This document shows, piece by piece, positions 1 through 5,380 of a stretch of 10,420 bases of DNA. Numbering within the stretch: position 1 is the first letter of the stretch; every line of letters begins with the position of its first letter. The notes under the pieces are model-generated. The model was not told where the DNA came from, searched no databases, and worked only from the letters and a program-made list of their open reading frames with translations. Made by a program: the position numbers and the translations under genes. Source of the stretch: SKLM01 sp964450435 (GTDB lineage Bacteria; Chloroflexota; Anaerolineae; B4-G1); contig CAYVCX010000082.1 in NCBI GenBank assembly GCA_964450435.1, positions 1 through 10,420 on the forward strand, given 5' to 3'.

Positions 1-225
1 GCGCATGGTTGAGAAGGTTTGTTTCCTCGGCACTTTTTTGTCGGGATCAAAGGGTGGGTCGGAGGGGGAAGTGACGAGCGGGGGAGACTGGTCGTCAGTT
101 GTTAAAGGTCGTAGGAGGCAGGTTCTGCCCGTCGCTGCCGCGAAGACGGTCTGGAGGGCAGAAAAACAGCAGGAGCGAAGTCGGATACGACGATAGGATA
201 CTACGAAAGTGGGTGCGCGTCAAGG
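1..225. other. Non-coding flank left of the insertion sequence
   Basis: I see no gene here. The short open frames have no recognisable domain or convincing ribosome-binding site. One inverted repeat is visible: TTCTGCCC at 123-130 and GGGCAGAA at 156-163, with an inner CCGTC/GACGG pairing. It could form a hairpin, but no T-run follows on either strand, so I do not call it a terminator. Before the insertion sequence arrived, this stretch would have joined directly to the non-coding sequence beginning at 1719. Confidence 0.5.
217..225. repeat. Left target-site duplication of the ISKra4 element
   Basis: GCGTCAAGG here is repeated exactly at 1719-1727, directly outside the other end of the insertion sequence. 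At least GCGTCAA is unambiguous duplicated target. The final GG may belong to the inverted repeat. Confidence 0.75.
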
Positions 226-226
226 C

Positions 227-244
227 GTGCGCTAACGAGTTGTC
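227..244. repeat. Left terminal inverted repeat of the ISKra4 element
   Basis: GTGCGCTAACGAGTTGTC matches the reverse complement of 1698-1715 at 17 of 18 positions (G/A difference at the fifth base). Its inner edge overlaps the TGA stop codon of the transposase (245-243), so coding sequence runs right into the element's end. Confidence 0.85.
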
Positions 245-1613
245 ACGCGACGCAGCGGGAGTAGGTCCGCCGCGGCGGCTGGCGTTGATTGCAGAATGCA
301 TCCCACTCGTCGCTGAGATACATGCTTCGCGCTTTGATCACCTGTCGTGCTCCCTCCAGCGTCCACGTCATCCCCGCCTGCTTCAACCGCGCCCCGATCA
401 CCCGCTTGCAGCCACTCTCGATCGTCCCACTTCCGATCTGATAGCCTTGAGCTCGGAACTCGGGGTAGCGCATGCGGTGTCGATTGTTCTCGAAATAGGT
501 GATCGCCTGTCGTGCGGGATCCTCCTCCAGGTCTGAGTTCAGCTGAGCACGGAGGGCCTGGAGGACGCATCTGAGGTCCCCTTCCCACAGTTCATCAAGC
601 TGTGCTTCTGCCCATTCCTGAGCAGCGTCACTTCCCTCGCCGTAGACCGCGTGGGCTACCTCCCAGATATGCTCAGCGGCATGGTACCAGTCGACAATCT
701 GTACCGCGTCAGGGAAGTGCTCCTCAACCAGGTTCCAGATCCATTTCGCTCCATCAGCAACGAAGACGACCTCCTCCGCTTCGTGTACCCCCTCTTGTCG
801 TCCTTTGAGATACATCAAGCGGCCGAATTCCTCGGCTTCTTTGATGTCTCCATAGTAGCTGATATCCTCTGCTCCAGGCCCCCACTCCTCCAGGGGCTTC
901 CTCTCAGGTGGCTCGTCCGTCGTGTACCAGCTGCCCAGCTTAGCCTCCCGCCACCCCTCTTCGGTTCGCACAGAAGTCCCATCGATTGAGCCGTAGAGGC
1001 GAGCTGCGGGTTCCTCAGGGCCGTCGGGCAACTCAAAGCGACCCGGGTCCCAGGCCGCTTCCACCAGAGCCTGCTCCGCTTCCAATCGCTCCTGCCCAAT
1101 GCGCTCCGTCGATTCACGCACGCCGTTGTCGCTGATCGAAACCTGGATTAACCGCTCCAGCAACTCACTCGACACCTCAAAGGGGACGTGAATGCCTATC
1201 AGTGCGAGGGTCTCCTGGAGAGCCGCGCTCAGCCCGCCTGCACATAGCCCCAGACGCTCGTCGAGAGGATACGTTCCTTCGTGACAGTCGGGGCAGAGAT
1301 GGTACCCCCGGGTGAACTCAATCTGGCCAAAGGTCGTGATGACAGTGCCCTCTCGATACCGTTCGAACTCGGCTCTTCCTCCACATCGACACGGCACCGT
1401 CTCCTCTTTCTCATCAGGCCGACACCCTTCAACCAACAACTCCAGGTACCGCCTACCCACCCGTTTCATCACCGCTCTGGTCGCCTTCTCCAAATCTCGC
1501 AGGTCTGTGTCTTCCTGCTCGATCAGGGGCACACTCTCTTCAACAGCCTCTTCAAGAACGTCGGTCAGCTCATCGGTTAGCGCATTCAGCTCGTTTATGG
1601 TATTCTTGCTCAT
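243..1613 (-). CDS. ISKra4-family DDE transposase
   Basis: This 456-residue protein would catalyse cut-and-paste movement of the surrounding element by acting on its inverted ends. An acidic N-terminal segment (1-50) precedes a probable zinc-binding region with CxC at 75-77 and CxxC at 107-110. The catalytic core has SIDGT (Asp211), VADGAKWIWN (Asp287), QIVDWYHAAEHIW (304-316) and the C-terminal GYQIGSGTIESGCK block (389-402) with Glu399. These motifs are typical of the ISKra4 family. I chose the ATG at 1613 because AAAGGAG lies 7 bases upstream. A longer in-frame start at 1682 would put the probable -10 box inside the gene. The stop overlaps the left inverted repeat. The frame is intact and no key residue is missing. 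Family assignment is from remembered motifs and is strong. Confidence 0.92.
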   Translation of the reverse strand: MSKNTINELNALTDELTDVLEEAVEESVPLIEQEDTDLRDLEKATRAVMKRVGRRYLELLVEGCRPDEKEETVPCRCGGRAEFERYREGTVITTFGQIEFTRGYHLCPDCHEGTYPLDERLGLCAGGLSAALQETLALIGIHVPFEVSSELLERLIQVSISDNGVRESTERIGQERLEAEQALVEAAWDPGRFELPDGPEEPAARLYGSIDGTSVRTEEGWREAKLGSWYTTDEPPERKPLEEWGPGAEDISYYGDIKEAEEFGRLMYLKGRQEGVHEAEEVVFVADGAKWIWNLVEEHFPDAVQIVDWYHAAEHIWEVAHAVYGEGSDAAQEWAEAQLDELWEGDLRCVLQALRAQLNSDLEEDPARQAITYFENNRHRMRYPEFRAQGYQIGSGTIESGCKRVIGARLKQAGMTWTLEGARQVIKARSMYLSDEWDAFCNQRQPPRRTYSRCVA

Positions 1614-1625
1614 AGGAGATCTCCT
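1614..1625. promoter_or_regulatory. Palindrome AGGAGATCTCCT over the transposase ribosome-binding site
   Basis: This perfect 12-bp palindrome directly abuts the transposase start codon and overlaps the Shine-Dalgarno region. Its 10-bp core, GGAGATCTCC, recurs at 1669-1678 in the -35/spacer region of the same gene. The pair looks like two operator half-sites or a translation-masking element. That role is inferred; only the two palindromes are observed. Confidence 0.4.
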
Positions 1626-1653
1626 TTCAGTTCTCGCGTGAACGTTGTCCCTC

Positions 1654-1659
1654 ATTATA
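1654..1659 (-). promoter_or_regulatory. Probable -10 box of the transposase promoter
   Basis: The minus strand reads TATAAT at 1659-1654, a perfect -10 hexamer inside the insertion sequence and about 40 bases upstream of the transposase ATG. No good -35 hexamer lies 16-18 bases upstream. That position (1677-1682) is instead partly covered by the palindrome GGAGATCTCC. A weak promoter is usual for transposases. Confidence 0.5.
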
Positions 1660-1668
1660 GGGGCAAAG

Positions 1669-1678
1669 GGAGATCTCC
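1669..1678. promoter_or_regulatory. Second GGAGATCTCC palindrome upstream of the -10 box
   Basis: This is an exact 10-bp palindrome, the same as the core of the site at 1614-1625. It lies 9 to 18 bases upstream of the TATAAT at 1659-1654, where a bound protein would block RNA polymerase. It could be a self-regulation site of the element; that is inferred. Confidence 0.35.
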
Positions 1679-1697
1679 TCATCTTTTCCCCTTCTGC

Positions 1698-1715
1698 GAC
1701 AACTCGTTAGTGCAC
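1698..1715. repeat. Right terminal inverted repeat of the ISKra4 element
   Basis: GACAACTCGTTAGTGCAC is the inverted partner of 227-244 (17 of 18). Read outward-in on the minus strand, the end starts GGGGTGCAC, in keeping with the GGG-type ends of this family. Confidence 0.85.
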
Positions 1716-1718
1716 CCC

Positions 1719-1727
1719 GCGTCAAGG
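1719..1727. repeat. Right target-site duplication of the ISKra4 element
   Basis: GCGTCAAGG is identical to 217-225 and lies immediately outside the right inverted repeat. Confidence 0.75.
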
Positions 1728-1925
1728 GGGGGAAATTTGGGATATTTTTTGGGAAATCGGGTGAGGATTTGGGATAAAGGAATTGGGGCCCAGGGCAGAC
1801 GCCCCACTCTCGGATGAAGACGGGCCTCAGACAGGGAGCGCACGACCATAGCGCCCAGTTCTGCGGCGTGCGTGCCCCACCGATTGAGCCAGGCGCCACT
1901 TATTCAGCACTCGCTGCCTTCCAAC
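1728..1925. other. Non-coding G-rich spacer before tRNA-Gly
   Basis: I see no gene here. The first 60 bases are unusual: runs of G separated by A/T-rich spacers, with ATTTGGGATA occurring twice. Four G-runs in a row could support a loose G-quadruplex on the plus strand. The rest is ordinary GC-rich sequence leading into the tRNA promoter. Confidence 0.4.
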
Positions 1926-1953
1926 TTGCACAGCTGCAGATGTGTGCTATAAT
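1926..1953 (+). promoter_or_regulatory. Sigma-70-type promoter of tRNA-Gly
   Basis: TTGCAC (1926-1931), a 16-base spacer and TATAAT (1948-1953) form a strong housekeeping promoter. Transcription should begin near 1960, about five bases before the mature tRNA 5' end. It may also drive the glycosyltransferase gene by read-through of the terminator at 2067-2116. Confidence 0.75.
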
Positions 1954-1964
1954 CCTGTTGCCGT

Positions 1965-2037
1965 GCGGGCGTAGTTCAACTGGTGGAACGTTTCCTTGCC
2001 AAGGAAAAGGTTACGGGTTCGAGTCCCGTCGCCCGCT
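1965..2037 (+). tRNA. tRNA-Gly (anticodon GCC)
   Basis: A complete 73-base cloverleaf can be folded by eye. The acceptor stem GCGGGCG (1965-1971) pairs with CGCCCGC (2030-2036). The D stem is GTTC/GAAC, and the anticodon stem TTTCC/GGAAA encloses the loop TTGCCAA with anticodon GCC at 1998-2000. The variable loop is AGGTT, and the T stem ACGGG/CCCGT encloses TTCGAGT. The discriminator base is U and no CCA is encoded, so CCA must be added after transcription. GCC reads the glycine codons GGC and GGU, which suits a GC-rich genome. Confidence 0.96.
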
Positions 2038-2066
2038 CTCCAACATCATCAACGGGCAGCGTCGAG

Positions 2067-2116
2067 ACCAAGAGGTGAGAAGAGAAGTGTCCCCTCAACC
2101 TCTTGGTTTTTGTTTG
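2067..2116 (+). terminator. Rho-independent terminator after tRNA-Gly
   Basis: ACCAAGAGGT (2067-2076) pairs perfectly with ACCTCTTGGT (2098-2107), and the run TTTTTGTTT follows. It sits 30 bases after the tRNA and ends just before the ribosome-binding site of the glycosyltransferase gene. Any transcript of that gene starting at the tRNA promoter must read through it. Confidence 0.88.
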
Positions 2117-2130
2117 CCGGAGGGACGCTC

Positions 2131-2817
2131 ATGCGCGAGAGAACAGCACTTGCCCTGATCCCGGCGTGGAACGAGGGTTCCCGTCTACGCCCCGTGGTCG
2201 AGGCGACGGGCCGCCACCTCCCCGTCCTTGTAGTCGACGACGGATCCAGCGATGATACCGGGGCAGCGGCGGAAAGGGCAGGGGCCACGGTGATCAGCCA
2301 CGTTCGGAATCGGGGCAAGGGGGCAGCCTTGACCACGGGCTTTGATTGGGCGCTGCGGCGCGGCTACGAGGCGGTGCTCACACTGGATGCCGATGGGCAG
2401 CACGACCCAGACGATATCCCCAAGTTCCTGAGCGCCTACCAGAGCGGCCGGTGGGACCTGATCATCGGGAAGCGGAGGTTCGACCAGATGCCCTTCCCGC
2501 GCGGATATACCAACGCTTTTGGCTCCTGGCTGCTCTCCCACGCACTGGGGGAGAAGATCCCGGACAATCAGAGCGGCTTCCGGCTACACGATCGGCGGCT
2601 TCTGGAGATTCTGGATCTCACTACCAGCGGCTTTGAGCTGGAAGTTGAGCTCATCGTCCAGGCCGTCTGTGAGAGGATGCGCATCGGCTGGGTGGAGATT
2701 CGGACGATTTACGACATTGATAAGACCAGCTATTTCCACCCCCTGAAGGATTCCGCCCGTTTCCTGCGCATGGTGTGGCACGCGTGGCGCCAACGCCGCT
2801 CCGCGGAGGCTCCTTAG
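2131..2817 (+). CDS. Family 2 glycosyltransferase (polyprenol-phosphate type)
   Basis: This 228-residue GT-A enzyme probably transfers a sugar from a nucleotide sugar to a polyprenyl phosphate or another envelope acceptor. The exact sugar cannot be read from sequence. Motifs in order: IPAWNEG (10-16), VVDDGSSDDT (34-43) with the nucleotide-binding Asp pair, RNRGKGAAL (59-67), LDADGQHDP (85-93) with the metal-binding DAD, and DNQSGFR (145-151) carrying the likely catalytic Asp. No C-terminal membrane helices are present, unlike longer GtrB-type enzymes, so it is probably soluble or peripheral. The ATG at 2131 has GGAGGG seven bases or so upstream; in-frame codons further upstream lie inside the tRNA and terminator and are not used. 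Its TAG stop is the first three bases of the repeat at 2815-3018. No promoter is visible between the terminator and the start. Confidence 0.9.
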   Translation: MRERTALALIPAWNEGSRLRPVVEATGRHLPVLVVDDGSSDDTGAAAERAGATVISHVRNRGKGAALTTGFDWALRRGYEAVLTLDADGQHDPDDIPKFLSAYQSGRWDLIIGKRRFDQMPFPRGYTNAFGSWLLSHALGEKIPDNQSGFRLHDRRLLEILDLTTSGFELEVELIVQAVCERMRIGWVEIRTIYDIDKTSYFHPLKDSARFLRMVWHAWRQRRSAEAP

Positions 2818-3018
2818 TACTACGAGGGCCCGTCGGCAATCACAGCTTCCTGGACGGCTGAGGAGCGCCCACGTGTGGGTTATTCTTGGCCAGCGTGAGA
2901 GAGATTCCTCCACTCCGCTTCGCTGCGGTCGGAATGACGGTCTTAGGAGTTTCTTGCTTCCTCAGTGGTGCGGGCGCTGTGGGTTTTCCCCGGAATGACA
3001 GATGCGGTTGTAGTACTA
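2815..3018. mobile_element. MITE-like repeat, complete copy (copy A)
   Basis: This is a 204-bp non-coding element. Its left end TAGTACTACGA (2815-2825) is mirrored at the right end, which reads TAGTACTACAA on the minus strand from 3018. Inside is a conserved hairpin core (2901-2938) whose arms include ATTCC/GGAAT and CCGC/GCGG, and a second GGAATGAC motif near the right end. The outer left 90 bases match 6594-6680, and the right part matches 6914-7030 and 8640-8725. The TAG of the left end is the stop of the plus-strand glycosyltransferase. The TAG of the right end is the stop of the minus-strand hypothetical gene. No target duplication is evident. No transposase is encoded, so movement would need an enzyme in trans. 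Confidence 0.7.
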
Positions 3019-3492
3019 GCCGTCGGACGGCGCGGGCTGGTCGGCTCGTTCCTGTTCAGCCAGCTGCTCAGCCAGCCGTCCGATGCGGATCCGCTGAGCC
3101 CGCACCCAGCGGCGGGGTCCGAGGATGCGCCGGCCCATCTCCGGCGGCGCGTCGGGGAGGCGGGTCAGCGTCCGGTCTTCCACCAAGCGGCGGAAAAACG
3201 CGAGGAAGCGCTCCTCCAGCTCCTCGTCGCTGAACTCCTCCCCCCGCTCATAGGTCTCCCGGGCCAGCTCCTCGATGAAGCGTGACGTACGCTCAATGAG
3301 AACCTCCACCGGCTCCAGCACCATACCCCAAGCGTAGACGGGATCGAGAGGTGCTGTGGCATGGCTGCGGGGATCGATCTTTGGGCCAGAGGCCGACTTG
3401 TCTGCGGGCGCGGGCGTGCACCCAGGGCCTCGTTTCGCGCCGTGGGAGGTTCCCGTGCTTTGCCCCTCGTCGCTCGGTGGTCGCCGGGTCAC
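3016..3492 (-). CDS. Hypothetical charged helical protein
   Basis: I do not recognise this 158-residue protein. The first 50 or so residues are Pro/Gly/Ser-rich and probably disordered. The rest, from MVLEPVEVLIERTSRF (57-72), is rich in Glu, Arg and Leu and should be helical, with a run of acidic residues (EEFSDEELEERF) followed by a basic segment (GRRILGPRRWVRAQRIRIGR). That pattern would suit a small nucleic-acid or protein partner, but no function can be assigned. I chose the GTG at 3492 because AGGAGG lies 7 bases upstream. A later ATG at 3324 would give 102 residues and has a poor ribosome-binding site. The TAG stop lies in the right end of repeat copy A, and the gene converges on the glycosyltransferase across that repeat. 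Confidence 0.6.
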   Translation of the reverse strand: MTRRPPSDEGQSTGTSHGAKRGPGCTPAPADKSASGPKIDPRSHATAPLDPVYAWGMVLEPVEVLIERTSRFIEELARETYERGEEFSDEELEERFLAFFRRLVEDRTLTRLPDAPPEMGRRILGPRRWVRAQRIRIGRLAEQLAEQERADQPAPSDG

Positions 3493-3556
3493 GCTACTCC
3501 CTCCTAATCTAAGAAATTCTGTTGCTTGCCTGGCGTTGCGCCTAGGGCGGTGGTGG

Positions 3557-3646
3557 GAGATTCCTCCACTCCGCTTCGCTGCGGTCGGAATGACGGTGTG
3601 GGGAGTTTGTTGCTTCCCCAGTGGTGCGGGCGCCATGGGTTTTCTC
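3557..3646 (+). repeat. MITE-like repeat, truncated copy (copy B)
   Basis: The hairpin core at 3557-3594 is almost identical to those at 2901-2938 and 6914-6951. It is followed by the conserved GTGGTGCGGGCGCCATGGG section, and similarity fades after TTTTCTC near 3646. Both outer ends with the TAGTACTAC motif are missing. It lies between the 3' end of the CapA gene and the start of the hypothetical gene. Confidence 0.7.
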
Positions 3647-3664
3647 TGTGCCATCACTCGTCTC

Positions 3665-5353
3665 TCACCACTCGCTCACGGCGAACGTCGCCTCGAGCAG
3701 CGCTCTTCGTTCCTCAGGCGTCATCGGGCGCGGACGCGCATAGTCCTCGAGCATCGCCGTCAACAGCTCGGTGCTGATGTGACGGCCATCGTAGAAGACG
3801 TGCCGATCCAGGAACTGCTGGCGATACTCCAGGCGCTGCATCTGGTCGAAGAACAGGTTCCCGAGCCCATAATGGATGAAGGCGCCGGCATGGAAGTCGA
3901 ACCCCTGGGGCCAATGGGCCTGGCTCCCGCTGACGATCGCGGCGCCGGCCTCGGCCATGGCGCGGAAGTCGATCTGATGATCGAGTGTCGGCGCGTACCG
4001 ATCGACCTCCTGGTGCTGGAAGGTGACGATGGGGATAGCGCCTCGCTGGCGCGCATCACGGATGTGGGCGGCCATCCGGTCGAAGTCGCAGGGAGCCGCC
4101 CCCGGCCCGTCCGTGGTGGCCCATTCGCCCAGGACATTGAGCGGGTTGCACCCCAGGAAAGCAAAGGTATGCACGCCGTGCGTCAGGGTCAGGGGCTCCT
4201 GGGCATCAGCCAGGTTCCACCCCCCCCCGAAAGTGGCGACACCGTGCTGTTCATACATCCTCAACGAGTTCTCCATGGCGCCCCGGCCCCAGTCAAGCAC
4301 GTGATTGCCGGTCAGCTCCACCACATCGATGCCCACGTAGTCCAGCAGCTCGAAGTAGCGGGGATCAGAGCAGAATCGCAGCGTCGGAGCACCGGTGGGC
4401 GGGGGGCAGTCCTCGGTGAAGGAGACCTCGTTGCTGGTGTGGGTGATATCGGGCTCGGTCATCCAGTCGCGGACGTCCCGTCCCGGGAAGGTCACTCCCT
4501 CCCGCTCCATCACCAGCGCCGTCCCACGCGTGAGAGCGGTCACCCCCGTCATCATCACCACTGTCATCTTCTCCGGGTCGCGATTCGTCAAGCCGGCGGG
4601 CAGCAGCGACAGCACGTCGGACCCGTTCTCGGCGCTCAGGTGGACCGTCGTGACCAGCGGGTAGGAGGCGAGGTCCAGCCCTCGATCAAGAGGCGACAGG
4701 CCGTCGATGCGGAGCACCTTCCAGCGTGGCTCCAGCGCGTCGAAGGGGACGATGGCCCAGGCGTCGAGCTCGACGGCCCGGGTGAGCAGCTCCGAGGCCT
4801 CGACCACGCCGATGTCGCCGGCGGGAGCACCCAGGGGCACCGCGTCGGCCGCGGCCGGTGAGATCAAGAGCGGGCGTTCGGCGAACGGCCCCGCGGGGTC
4901 GCCGCCCCAGGTGGCGTCAAGGTCCGCCGATGAGACGCCGCCCTCCACGGTGAAGAACGGCGCCACCAGGGCATAGACCCACGTGGCGAGGGGTTGGTTG
5001 TCCGGAAGGGCGCTCATTCCCGCCCGGACGTCGGCGGCAGCGGGCTCTTCGACCCAGGCGAGGCGCTCCGGGTTCCGGTCGACCACCTCCCGCAGCAGGT
5101 CGCAGACGCCGCCCGGGACACGGGGATCGCAACCCACCGACGCCGGCAGCTCCGGCGTGGGGGTGGGAGAGGGGACGGGCGTGGGGGTGGGGCTCGGCGT
5201 GGGCGACGGCGTTGCCAGCGTCGGGGTGGGCGTCGGTCCTGTCAGCGCAGGGCTGTCCACGAAGCTGACGGCGATGAGGAGCACGCCCAGCAGCACCAGG
5301 CCGGCGAGGAGCGCCAGCCAGAGTCCATCCCGCTGCCAGTATGGTGGGTCCAT
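3665..5353 (-). CDS. Membrane-anchored CapA-family (PGA_cap) protein
   Basis: About 562 residues, in the poly-gamma-glutamate capsule family (calcineurin-like metallophosphoesterase fold). In residue numbers from the GTG at 5356: one N-terminal membrane helix (11-33), a Pro/Thr linker (40-70), then an extracellular domain (80-260). Segments such as AWAIVPFDALEPRWKVL and the following YPLV look like a periplasmic-binding-protein fold. The CapA domain (265-540) has GNH (350-352), FQHQE (446-450), SGSQAHWPQG (476-485) and HYGLGNLFFD (495-504). The usual first metal-ligand motif GD is replaced by TGVTALTRG (270-278), so its chemistry may differ from classical CapA. The ATG at 5353 directly follows an alternative GTG at 5356. 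It begins 27 bases after the L,D-transpeptidase stop and is probably co-transcribed. A role in surface polymer or wall metabolism is inferred from family and neighbour. Confidence 0.85.
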   Translation of the reverse strand: MDPPYWQRDGLWLALLAGLVLLGVLLIAVSFVDSPALTGPTPTPTLATPSPTPSPTPTPVPSPTPTPELPASVGCDPRVPGGVCDLLREVVDRNPERLAWVEEPAAADVRAGMSALPDNQPLATWVYALVAPFFTVEGGVSSADLDATWGGDPAGPFAERPLLISPAAADAVPLGAPAGDIGVVEASELLTRAVELDAWAIVPFDALEPRWKVLRIDGLSPLDRGLDLASYPLVTTVHLSAENGSDVLSLLPAGLTNRDPEKMTVVMMTGVTALTRGTALVMEREGVTFPGRDVRDWMTEPDITHTSNEVSFTEDCPPPTGAPTLRFCSDPRYFELLDYVGIDVVELTGNHVLDWGRGAMENSLRMYEQHGVATFGGGWNLADAQEPLTLTHGVHTFAFLGCNPLNVLGEWATTDGPGAAPCDFDRMAAHIRDARQRGAIPIVTFQHQEVDRYAPTLDHQIDFRAMAEAGAAIVSGSQAHWPQGFDFHAGAFIHYGLGNLFFDQMQRLEYRQQFLDRHVFYDGRHISTELLTAMLEDYARPRPMTPEERRALLEATFAVSEW

Positions 5354-5380
5354 CACGAGTCCAGGCGATCTCCCGAGCCG

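Larger units (their letters stand above)
226..1718 (-). mobile_element. Insertion sequence, ISKra4 family, apparently complete
   Basis: The element is about 1.49 kb. It holds one transposase gene on the minus strand, a probable -10 box, inverted ends matching at 17 of 18 core positions (227-244 and 1698-1715), and a directly repeated flank GCGTCAAGG (217-225 and 1719-1727). The exact edge is ambiguous by two bases, because the last GG of the left flank can also be counted as part of the inverted repeat; the duplication is therefore 7 to 9 bp. From memory of the family, ISKra4-group elements begin with GGG and make about 9-bp duplications, which fits. The reading frame is open and all catalytic residues are present, so the copy may be active. 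It landed in non-coding DNA and breaks no visible gene. Confidence 0.85.

Noticed and set aside
123..166. Inverted repeat TTCTGCCC/GGGCAGAA as a terminator
   Set aside because: On the plus strand it is followed by A residues, not T, and on the minus strand the T-run comes before the stem rather than after it.
191..210. GATACTACGA as a further MITE end
   Set aside because: Only about ten bases resemble the end motif and no internal repeat sequence follows.
1613..1682. N-terminal extension of the transposase to the ATG at 1682
   Set aside because: It would put the TATAAT box inside the coding region, and the ATG at 1613 has a much better ribosome-binding site.
3356..4861. Long plus-strand open frame (501 codons) opposite the CapA gene
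   Set aside because: Its product has no recognisable motif. The minus strand carries clear CapA motifs over the same bases. It is a high-GC antisense shadow.
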